21,216 nucleotides of DNA from DASWIV01 sp036397475 (GTDB taxonomy: Bacteria; JAJVIF01; JAPKYR01): NCBI GenBank assembly GCA_036397475.1, contig DASWIV010000031.1, forward strand, positions 1 to 21,216, read 5' to 3'. The notes under the pieces are model-generated. The model was not told where the DNA came from and searched no databases. It was given only the letters and a program-made list of their open reading frames with translations. A program made the translations under genes and the position numbers. Of the stretch, positions 1-6,368 are shown piece by piece; the first letter of the stretch is position 1, and each line of letters opens with the position of its first letter.

Positions 1-1375
1 CCCGCGCCCCCTTCAATTCTATCTCCCTGTAATACCATAGCGTGAAAGCGCGTTCGTACCTGATCTCCAGTACCAGCGAATCCGGCTCAAATATCTGAAA
101 CGATTCTTCTCCATACTTCATCGCTTCGCGAGTACCGGACAGGTCTGTCGCGTTGTAATGGCTCGTCAACGTCAGCATCGGCGAAATAATCAGGAGCGCC
201 GACAAAACAAACTGAACGAATTTCTTCGCACCCGACGGTATATTCGTTACAATCACCGCCGACCATCCAGCCCACATCGCTCCTGCAAGTATCAAGGGAA
301 GAATATATCCTTCCGGGTCCCATATATAATAACTCACGAGATAAAACAGTCCCGACGCTGTCAGTACCAACGTCAGGACAAGCAACGAAAACGACCTCGC
401 GGACTTCGCCAGCATCAGCCTGCAAACACCAACTCCCGCTGCAATTGTCCCGAAAATTCCAAGCTGTTCGCCAAGTGAATCGTAGCGCATTATCTGGTGA
501 AGCATCTGGTACGGCATCATCGAAAACATCAGGCGTGAAAATTGCTTCCCCGTAACTACCCACAAAAAACTGTTCCAGTTTTCCGGATTCCCCCAGTCGA
601 GAAATGGATTCATCGACGATCGCAGTGGCAGGTAAAAATACAGTAATAATGGAAGAATATTCCCCGCCATTCCAAGCGCGAAATCTTTTACTGTTATTCC
701 AGTGCGGCCGATAAACAGAACAAGGAGTATCGCGGGCAGGAACATGATGCTCGTGAGGTGATTTGTCATCGCGAATCCCTCGAGAAGTCCAAGCGCGACA
801 ACGAGATTCCTCCTACGAATTTCCCACCCGGGATTATTCGCACCTGCTTTTTCGAACTCCATCGCTCCCGACATCAGCTCGATCAAGATCCACGTTACCA
901 TCGATGCGAAAAACAGGTTCAGCGAGTAAACCTCGGTGATTACCGACTGCTGCCAGACGTATGACGACCATCCAAGCAGGGTCCCTGTCGAGATCGACGC
1001 TATTACCCTCAGGTGCCGGGGAACCTGTTCCGTGTTCTCCCCGAAAAGAACGAAGGATCTGTACATGGCTCTCGACGCAGCCGCACATGCCAGTGCGGAC
1101 CATAATCCGCTGAACGCGTTCATCCGCCACGCGACATTGCCGACCGCCAGCAGATGCGACCATAACCATCCGAGCAGACAGAATAGCGGGTACCCTGTCG
1201 GGTGGGGGATTCCAAGCGTGTAAGCGGCGGTGATCAAATCGCCTGAGTCCTCCGAATGATGTGCCCAGCTGATCCCCGGCGACATTGTCATCAGGTAGGA
1301 GGCATAAACAATTACAAATACAAAAATGCTGATCCTGGCCGGAACCGGGTCGCGACGTGGCGACTCATCCCCCAT
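1..1375 (-). CDS. DUF2723 (TMEM260/GT117-like) polytopic membrane protein, 3' end off window
   Basis: The minus strand reads open from an ATG at 1375 to the left edge, giving 458 codons with no stop, so the gene is partial. After a short charged N-terminus and a first membrane segment come WAHHSEDSGDLITAAYTLG and IPHPTGYPLFCLLGW, the hallmark of DUF2723 (PF11028), whose animal member TMEM260 is a protein O-mannosyltransferase (GT117). Several further hydrophobic segments follow, with a YLPLRSSMNP motif near the middle of the translated part. Family members are polytopic GT-C-fold-like proteins of the inner membrane; transfer of a sugar to exported proteins is inference here. A GGGAGGA purine tract sits directly against the ATG, an unusually short spacing, but no other in-frame start keeps the first membrane segment. 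The gene diverges from the DUF58 gene. The family is secure; the acceptor is unknown. Confidence 0.85.
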   Translation of the reverse strand, partial: MGDESPRRDPVPARISIFVFVIVYASYLMTMSPGISWAHHSEDSGDLITAAYTLGIPHPTGYPLFCLLGWLWSHLLAVGNVAWRMNAFSGLWSALACAAASRAMYRSFVLFGENTEQVPRHLRVIASISTGTLLGWSSYVWQQSVITEVYSLNLFFASMVTWILIELMSGAMEFEKAGANNPGWEIRRRNLVVALGLLEGFAMTNHLTSIMFLPAILLVLFIGRTGITVKDFALGMAGNILPLLLYFYLPLRSSMNPFLDWGNPENWNSFLWVVTGKQFSRLMFSMMPYQMLHQIMRYDSLGEQLGIFGTIAAGVGVCRLMLAKSARSFSLLVLTLVLTASGLFYLVSYYIWDPEGYILPLILAGAMWAGWSAVIVTNIPSGAKKFVQFVLSALLIISPMLTLTSHYNATDLSGTREAMKYGEESFQIFEPDSLVLEIRYERAFTLWYYREIELKGAR

Positions 1376-1413
1376 TCCTCCCGATTTTCGTCTCGATTCA
1401 GTCACTTGAATGA

Positions 1414-1419
1414 ATTATA
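1414..1419 (-). promoter_or_regulatory. Putative -10 element for the DUF2723 gene
   Basis: The minus strand reads TATAAT here, a perfect -10 hexamer 38 bases upstream of the ATG at 1375. No good -35 is visible at 16-18 bases. The site lies in the divergent spacer to the DUF58 gene. Confidence 0.35.
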
Positions 1420-1478
1420 TAACTTATCGGCACCCCATAATTCCAGTTTTAGATGTTTGTTGTGATAAACTCTCACGC

Positions 1479-2789
1479 GTGCTTGTCACCCGACGTACAC
1501 TGTTTCTTCTTGCACTGGCTTCGCTGTGGATATTTTTCACAGGACTGGTCCATTCATTTTTCCAGATTTTCTGGCTGCATATTATCGTCGTTGCCTTCCT
1601 GGTGATACTCGATTACAGCTTTTCCGCATCGCGTGAGAACATTATCATCAGCCGCAATTGTGAGGAAAAGCTGAGCCTTCTTGTCGAGAACTCGGTGACG
1701 TTGACACTTGAAAATGTGTGGGATAGCACTATTCGGGGACGGCTGGTTGACGATTACCCGGACCCTGGACGGATCAATCCCGAGTACCTCGATTTCAATC
1801 TTCCAAAGGGAGAAACGATCACTCTCAATTATCGATACCGTCCCGAAGCGCGTGGCGACATAATCTTCCCCCGGATCTATCTCAGAATTTATGGCCGATG
1901 GGGCTTTGTAATTAAGCGGATCACATACCCGCTTGAGACCAGGGTACAAGTATTTCCCGACCTCATTCAGACACGCCGTTACGATCTCCTTGCGAAAAAA
2001 GGAGCCCTTTTCGCCGCCGGGATCAAGCCGATCGGGCGTTTCGGCCGCGGAAATGAATTCAGCCAGTTGCGTGAGTATCTGCCCGACGATGAATTCCGCG
2101 CAATCGACTGGAAAGGCAGTGCCAGGAAAGGGAGCCTTGTTGTACGTGAGTACCAGGTCGAGCGCTCTCAACCCCTTACCCTGTTTATAGACTGTGGGCG
2201 CCAGATGGTCGGGAGGATCGACGAACACACCCGGCTCGACTACGCCATCAATGCAGCGTTGATGCTTGCGTATGTCGCCATTCTGAAAGGAGACCAGGTC
2301 GGACTGGTTGCATTCAGTACAAAAATTCAGGCGTTTATAACCCCCCGGCGGGGCGCGTCGCAGCTCAACCGGATAATCAAAGCACTCTACGCGATTCAGC
2401 CATCCGAGGTCGAAAGCGATTACGCCGGCGCGTTCAGGCAGTTTCTGGCTTCATGGAGGAAACGTTCGCTCATAGTACTGTTCTCGGATGTTGTCGACCC
2501 ATCGGCATCATCGGTACTTCTCGGACATCTTCCCTCGCTGCATCCCCGGCATCTTCCAATGGCTGTGCTCCTGAAGGATCCCGAACTTGTCGCGATTGAA
2601 ACAATGGTGCCCCAGACTCAGAGCGACCTCTATGAAAAGGCGGTCGCGTGCGACCTCGCCTCGAGCCGCGAGCTTGCATCCAGGCAGCTGCGCCAGGCAG
2701 GATGCCTGGTAATCGATACCGCACCTCAGAAATTATCGGTGGAAGTTGTAAACGAATATCTTAAATTGAAAGCCAGGTCTTTAATCTGA
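1479..2789 (+). CDS. DUF58 domain protein
   Basis: With the GTG at 1479 this is a 436-residue protein. It opens with TRRTLFLLALASLW and two adjacent hydrophobic segments (about residues 7-47), then a beta-rich region, then the DUF58 (PF01882) signature AIDWKGSARKGSLVVREY at about residues 208-225, followed by a von Willebrand A-like stretch (PLTLFIDCGRQM). DUF58 proteins are membrane-anchored and usually sit beside a MoxR AAA+ ATPase; no moxR gene is in this window. An in-frame ATG at 1410 would add 23 residues that look unlike the family and overlaps the likely promoter of the divergent gene, so the GTG is preferred. Neither start has a good ribosome binding site. The next gene begins one base after the stop, so the two are probably co-transcribed. 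Function in the cell is unknown. Confidence 0.88.
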   Translation: MLVTRRTLFLLALASLWIFFTGLVHSFFQIFWLHIIVVAFLVILDYSFSASRENIIISRNCEEKLSLLVENSVTLTLENVWDSTIRGRLVDDYPDPGRINPEYLDFNLPKGETITLNYRYRPEARGDIIFPRIYLRIYGRWGFVIKRITYPLETRVQVFPDLIQTRRYDLLAKKGALFAAGIKPIGRFGRGNEFSQLREYLPDDEFRAIDWKGSARKGSLVVREYQVERSQPLTLFIDCGRQMVGRIDEHTRLDYAINAALMLAYVAILKGDQVGLVAFSTKIQAFITPRRGASQLNRIIKALYAIQPSEVESDYAGAFRQFLASWRKRSLIVLFSDVVDPSASSVLLGHLPSLHPRHLPMAVLLKDPELVAIETMVPQTQSDLYEKAVACDLASSRELASRQLRQAGCLVIDTAPQKLSVEVVNEYLKLKARSLI

Positions 2790-2790
2790 C

Positions 2791-3684
2791 ATGAAAATCG
2801 GAATCACCGGCTCGTCCGGATTAATTGGAAGTAATCTCCTCACGTTCCTTCGCGGACAAGATCACACAGTTTATAAACTGGTTCGAAAAGAGCCTTATCG
2901 AAGTAAGGACGAAATCCATTTCAATCACACGGATAAAAAATTTAACGCGAACGCCATGAATGGCCTTGACGCGGTCATACACCTTTCCGGCTTCAGCCTG
3001 TCGGAAAAATGGACTCCGAAAAATAAGGAAATCATGGTCGACAGCCGCGTGAACAGCACGAAATTTCTGTGTGAAAATCTGGTGCAGCTTGAAAATCCTC
3101 CCAATGTCCTTATATGTGCGTCCGCTGTCGGAATATATGGCGACAGGGGCGACGAGGTCCTAACTGAAAATTCTAGTCCGGGCGACGACTGGATGGCTGG
3201 CCTGTGCCGTGAATGGGAAGCTGCCACGCAATCCGCCAGGGAAAAGGGGATCAGGGTTGTCAACGCCCGGACCGGAGTTGTATTGCATATTGATAATCCT
3301 TTCCTGGCAAAACAGCTTCCAATTTTTAAAATGGGCCTAGGCGGAAAAATGGCTGACGGCTCCCAGTATCTCAGCTGGATCTCAACGGCCGATATCCTTC
3401 GGGCATTTTCATTCATACTGGACAACGACATTTCCGGACCGGTAAACCTGTCATCGCCGAATCCTGTGACTAACGCTGAATTCACGAAAATATTCGCGGG
3501 CATCCTCAATAGGCCCGCCTTATTCACCGTTCCGGCATTCGCTGTTAAAGCAATGTTTGGTGAAATGGGCGAAGCTTTGATACTTGGCGGAAACCGGGTT
3601 GTTCCCGATGTTCTCTCCCGTTCAGGATTCGCCTTTGAACATCCGGACCTTAAGGACGCGCTTGAAACCGCTCTTGGCAAATGA
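2791..3684 (+). CDS. TIGR01777 family NAD(P)-binding epimerase-like protein (YfcH type)
   Basis: This 297-residue protein is an extended short-chain dehydrogenase-like enzyme. The nucleotide-binding glycine motif GSSGLIG is at residues 7-13, AVIHLSG at 61-67 closes the Rossmann half, and SAVGIYGD at 111-118 is the characteristic TIGR01777 motif. The C-terminal part, ending in RVVPDVLSRSGFAFEHPDL, matches the DUF1731 domain of this family. Length is normal. The natural substrate of the family is not established, so no reaction is assigned. It starts one base after the DUF58 stop with only a weak AGG upstream, which suggests translational coupling. The yjbQ-like gene follows after 29 bases but seems to have a promoter of its own. 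Confidence 0.9.
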   Translation: MKIGITGSSGLIGSNLLTFLRGQDHTVYKLVRKEPYRSKDEIHFNHTDKKFNANAMNGLDAVIHLSGFSLSEKWTPKNKEIMVDSRVNSTKFLCENLVQLENPPNVLICASAVGIYGDRGDEVLTENSSPGDDWMAGLCREWEAATQSAREKGIRVVNARTGVVLHIDNPFLAKQLPIFKMGLGGKMADGSQYLSWISTADILRAFSFILDNDISGPVNLSSPNPVTNAEFTKIFAGILNRPALFTVPAFAVKAMFGEMGEALILGGNRVVPDVLSRSGFAFEHPDLKDALETALGK

Positions 3685-3704
3685 AATTATCCTTCTGATA
3701 TAAT
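3674..3704 (+). promoter_or_regulatory. Putative sigma70-type promoter for the yjbQ-like gene
   Basis: TTGGCA (3674-3679) and an extended -10, TGATATAAT (3696-3704), are separated by 19 bases. The spacer is long, but an extended -10 tolerates this. The -10 ends only 9 bases before the ATG, so the transcript would begin at or within a few bases of the start codon. It overlaps the end of the preceding gene. Confidence 0.5.
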
Positions 3705-3713
3705 CCCGGCATC

Positions 3714-4112
3714 ATGATCACATTGAATGTAAACACGAACTCCCGGTTCGAGTTTGTCGACATTACCGTCCAGGTGCGGAACGCGATTCGCGAGTATGGC
3801 TGGAAAGATGGCATTCTTACCGTCTTTAATCCTCACACTACAGCCGCGATAACTATCAATGAAAATGCCGATCCATCGGTCCCGTCAGACATTCTCACGC
3901 ACCTGCAGAAAATGATCCCCCAGGGACAGAAATATTTCAGGCACATGGAGCATAATTCGGACTCCCATATAATGAGCAGCCTTGTGGGGACCTCAGAACA
4001 GGTTATTGTCCATTCGGGGGACCTGATTCTCGGGACATGGCAGGGAATTTTTTATTGTGAGTTCGACGGTCCGAGGCAGCGGAAGGTATACCTTCATTTC
4101 CGATCCGACTAA
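3714..4112 (+). CDS. yjbQ: YjbQ/UPF0047 family protein (secondary thiamine-phosphate synthase type)
   Basis: This is a compact 132-residue protein of the UPF0047 family (PF01894, TIGR00149) and is full length. Conserved blocks are all present: NPHTTAAITINENADP (39-54), HMEHNSDSHIMSSLVG (77-92) and GTWQGIFYCEFDGPRQRK (107-124). The conserved histidines in the first two blocks are thought to form a metal/active site. The E. coli homologue can supply thiamine-phosphate synthase activity when overproduced, but the main role of the family is unclear. There is no Shine-Dalgarno sequence before the ATG, and an extended -10 lies 9 bases upstream, so the mRNA may be leaderless. Its stop codon overlaps by 4 bases the stop of the convergent gene. 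Confidence 0.92.
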   Translation: MITLNVNTNSRFEFVDITVQVRNAIREYGWKDGILTVFNPHTTAAITINENADPSVPSDILTHLQKMIPQGQKYFRHMEHNSDSHIMSSLVGTSEQVIVHSGDLILGTWQGIFYCEFDGPRQRKVYLHFRSD

Positions 4113-4945
4113 CTATCTGCCGGCTTGGTTACCTGCATTGGTGGAAGTCCTGCGAGTGACCGTATGTCTGCCAGTACTTTTGCCGCCACATACCTGTCGA
4201 CAATCCGTCCATGCAGGCTTTCTGTGAGTATGTCACGAGTTTCAGCCCTGCGCGGCCGTGGCGGAAATCCGATCGTGATATTGCATCCTGTGTCCGTCAT
4301 GGCAATCCGGATACTGATTGGCGCTGTCACCAGCCCCCGGTACTCAATTTCGTAAACATTGTGAGTGTCTCCTCCGGGAGGATCAGTCAATGTGCCGGAA
4401 CTTACATAAAACCCCGGAGGACTGTCCAGCGGGACAGGATCGGGCAGGTATGAACTCTTGATGTATTCCTTGACCACCCTCACCATATCGGAGAATTTGT
4501 CATCCAGGACCATCGTAATCGTTTCGTCGGGTTCACCAAGCTCAACGGGATATTTCAGTTCGAACGCAGAGTCGCGAATGAATTTGTATAACTCGCCGTC
4601 TTCCGAAAATTTCGCCCATTGCCTGTCGAATCGTCCCTGTACGCTACGGTAATAAATAAACACTACAGGAACCAGGATGACGATCATTACGGCTACCACC
4701 ACCAGTGCCGCTATCCCGTATTCCCTCAACGACATGCCGATAACTCCGAGTAACGAGATACAGATTATCCCGACCCAGAACGGATACTGTTCGCGCTCCG
4801 CTTCATGCCAGTGTTTTTTTGAGATTATTTCGGATATTTCGTGAGCCTTGGCAAGTTCGGATTCCAGGGTCGTGAAATGACGGTCCAGATTCACACTGGA
4901 TACTTCCACTATGGAACTCGCTGCCTGCCGCCCGGATTCCGTCAT
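4109..4945 (-). CDS. Two-TM membrane protein of unknown function, in operon with pseudopilin
   Basis: I do not recognise the family of this 278-residue protein. Residues 1-55 are polar and look helical (KAHEISEIISKKHWHEAERE). Two hydrophobic segments follow at about 56-73 and 77-99, joined by a very short turn (SLREYG), so both ends should lie on the same side of the membrane. The remaining ~175 residues form a soluble, mixed domain with a Pro-rich stretch (PDPVPLDSPPGF) and a Gly/Pro-rich loop. It starts 3 bases after the stop of the pseudopilin gene, and its nearest ribosome binding site lies inside the pilin coding end within a small hairpin, which points to coupled translation. A role with the pseudopilin is inferred from this arrangement only. 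The stop overlaps the convergent yjbQ-like stop. Confidence 0.8.
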   Translation of the reverse strand: MTESGRQAASSIVEVSSVNLDRHFTTLESELAKAHEISEIISKKHWHEAEREQYPFWVGIICISLLGVIGMSLREYGIAALVVVAVMIVILVPVVFIYYRSVQGRFDRQWAKFSEDGELYKFIRDSAFELKYPVELGEPDETITMVLDDKFSDMVRVVKEYIKSSYLPDPVPLDSPPGFYVSSGTLTDPPGGDTHNVYEIEYRGLVTAPISIRIAMTDTGCNITIGFPPRPRRAETRDILTESLHGRIVDRYVAAKVLADIRSLAGLPPMQVTKPADS

Positions 4946-4948
4946 AAC

Positions 4949-5389
4949 TTATTGAGGTATCTCCTCAAGGTGCCCGCTTTCCGTGATTTTGAGAATTGGC
5001 GATCCCTCTGCGGCTCCAAAATGTACATTTGGTGTTGCTATTGCCGTGAAACCGGTCGATGTCAGCTCAAGGCTGAGATCATGTCCCGGTACAAATGGCG
5101 ATCTTCCCGCCCGGGTTGTATATCCCTGCGAAATCTGGCCATCAGCGATCAATTCTTCCCACGTGCCGTACCTCCTGTGTATGCTGTAATAGGTGGTTTC
5201 GGAGGTTGCGATCTGCTGCATGCGGGATCTTGCAAGGGAAAATCCCATGCTGCCGCCATTACCCGATGTCATCTGCTGGGGAATTCCTGAGTAGGACTGT
5301 AAAGCCATGACCATCAAAATACCGACGATCACCACAGAGATCAGCAGTCCTATCAAGGTGAATCCACGCTGTCTTTGAGCCGTACTCAT
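4949..5389 (-). CDS. Type IV pilin-like (pseudopilin) protein lacking Glu5
   Basis: This 146-residue protein has a class III (prepilin) signal: a short basic leader, MSTAQRQRG, then FTLIGLLISVVIVGILMVMA, the hydrophobic helix that anchors pilins before PilD-type cleavage after Gly9 and then packs in the filament core. The conserved Glu at mature position 5 is replaced by Gly14 (FTLIG instead of FTLIE). The C-terminal half (TTYYSIHRRYGTWEELIADG and TGFTAIATP) matches the small pilin-like proteins of type II secretion or type IVa systems. The start has a strong GGAGGGG a few bases upstream and an extended -10 just before that. It is first in an operon with the two-TM protein. It could be a minor or tip pseudopilin; no secretion ATPase or pilus assembly gene is in the window. 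Confidence 0.85.
   Translation of the reverse strand: MSTAQRQRGFTLIGLLISVVIVGILMVMALQSYSGIPQQMTSGNGGSMGFSLARSRMQQIATSETTYYSIHRRYGTWEELIADGQISQGYTTRAGRSPFVPGHDLSLELTSTGFTAIATPNVHFGAAEGSPILKITESGHLEEIPQ
4952..4968 (-). promoter_or_regulatory. Small hairpin holding the ribosome binding site of the two-TM gene
   Basis: On the minus strand TTGAGG-AGATA-CCTCAA forms a perfect 6-bp stem with a 5-base loop. It lies at the very end of the pilin coding region, and the only AGGAG before the next start is within it. Ribosomes reaching the pilin stop would open it, a simple route to translational coupling. Function is inferred. Confidence 0.35.
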
Positions 5390-5409
5390 TTCCCCTCCAA
5401 TATATTTAA

Positions 5410-5418
5410 ATTATATCA
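5410..5418 (-). promoter_or_regulatory. Extended -10 promoter for the pseudopilin operon
   Basis: The minus strand reads TGATATAAT, a perfect extended -10, ending 20 bases before the ATG at 5389. The short leader then contains the GGAGGGG ribosome binding site. No convincing -35 is visible at the right spacing, which is acceptable for an extended -10. Confidence 0.5.
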
Positions 5419-5487
5419 CATCAGCATCTATCCGAACCTGTCACCGGCGCATCTAAAATAGTTGAAAGAGTGAACCAATTCCCGGAC

Positions 5488-5516
5488 TTGCGCGTCAGTA
5501 ATTGCGTAGTTAAAAT
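5488..5516 (+). promoter_or_regulatory. Putative promoter for lepB
   Basis: TTGCGC and TAAAAT are separated by exactly 17 bases, and the -10 ends 24 bases before the lepB ATG. The -35 is weak (3 of 6). Confidence 0.3.
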
Positions 5517-5540
5517 GAATAAGCTGATTGTTAACAAATT

Positions 5541-6218
5541 ATGGAAGAAAATTCACACAACGAACGCGAAATTCAGACCTTCGAATCAGGATCCGGCGAT
5601 CCCGAAAAAAAGAAAGCCAACGAGAGAAATCAGTGGATGCTCTGGACACGGGATATTGTTGTTTGCCTGATCCTGGTTCTCTTATTCAGGGCTAATGTAG
5701 CGGAAGCGAATTACATCCCTTCCCCGTCCATGGAACCAAACCTGATGGTGGGCGACCGTATCATTGTCGATAAGCTGAGTAAGCACTGGCGACCTCTGCA
5801 ACGCGGCGACATGGTGGTTTTTCATCCCCCGAACGATACACGTCCCAATGTTTATGGCGATTCCCACATTGATGATAGTATGAACCCGGAGCGATGGATC
5901 AAACGGGTGATCGGACTTCCCGGGGATACTGTCGAAATAATCAGGGGCAGCGGAATTTACATCAACGGCGAACGCCTGAACGAGCCATACCTCGACGACC
6001 TCTACCCTTACAGTTATCCTGCCATCACCCTTAGCGTCGACGATCCTTCAACCGAGGTCGACGAGAACGAATATTTCATGCTGGGCGATAACAGGGCAAA
6101 CTCGAAAGACAGCCACGTGTGGGGGCCGCTTCCGGAAAAAAACGTTATCGGACGCGCGGTTTTCCGCTACTGGCCTCTCGATAGCATAGGCGCACTCAAA
6201 GTTGGCGAAGAAGAGTAA
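5541..6218 (+). CDS. lepB: Signal peptidase I
   Basis: This 225-residue S26 serine protease removes signal peptides from exported proteins at the periplasmic face of the membrane. A charged N-terminal tail (1-36) precedes one membrane anchor at about 37-53. The catalytic boxes are all visible: PSPSMEPNLMVGDR with nucleophile Ser63, RWIKRVIGLPGDTVEI with the general base Lys121, and MLGDNRANSKDSHVWGPL (180-197). Length fits the single-anchor type of the family. The start codon has no clear Shine-Dalgarno sequence; it was chosen because it is the first ATG in frame after a putative promoter and gives a normal N-terminus. The gene appears to be monocistronic, ending 23 bases before a strong palindromic terminator. 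It could process the Sec signal peptides of non-lipoprotein exported proteins; the lipoproteins here need signal peptidase II instead. Confidence 0.95.
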   Translation: MEENSHNEREIQTFESGSGDPEKKKANERNQWMLWTRDIVVCLILVLLFRANVAEANYIPSPSMEPNLMVGDRIIVDKLSKHWRPLQRGDMVVFHPPNDTRPNVYGDSHIDDSMNPERWIKRVIGLPGDTVEIIRGSGIYINGERLNEPYLDDLYPYSYPAITLSVDDPSTEVDENEYFMLGDNRANSKDSHVWGPLPEKNVIGRAVFRYWPLDSIGALKVGEEE

Positions 6219-6241
6219 ACGACCTCTCTATATTGAATTTT

Positions 6242-6267
6242 AAAAACCTGCGATCGCAGGTTTTTTT
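6242..6267 (+). terminator. Rho-independent terminator of lepB
   Basis: A perfect 24-bp palindrome, whose core is CCTGCGATCGCAGG flanked by A and T runs, is followed directly by further T residues. It lies 23 bases after the lepB stop. Because the stem is flanked by A and T tracts it may also work in the opposite direction. Confidence 0.9.
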
Positions 6268-6316
6268 AATACGTTTCTTCCCTATAGCATGTATCTGGTC
6301 CGGGAGAAACAGCGAT

Positions 6317-6344
6317 AAAAAAAGGACACTTTTTTAAGGTGTCC
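6317..6344 (-). terminator. Rho-independent terminator of the propeller lipoprotein gene
   Basis: On the minus strand GGACAC and GTGTCC form a 6-bp stem around a 9-base A-rich loop, followed by seven T residues. It begins 24 bases beyond the stop at 6369 of the minus-strand lipoprotein gene. Confidence 0.85.
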
Positions 6345-6368
6345 CTGAAATTACTTTCTTTATTTATC

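Noticed and set aside
87..563. Minus-strand frame of 158 codons
   Set aside because: It is in a different frame from the DUF2723 protein, which covers the whole stretch with clear family motifs.
1554..2228. Open frame of 224 codons on the minus strand
   Set aside because: It lies opposite the DUF58 coding region, which has family motifs; no ribosome binding site or domain was seen.
2925..3680. Open frame of 251 codons on the minus strand
   Set aside because: It is antisense to the TIGR01777 gene, whose motifs are clear.
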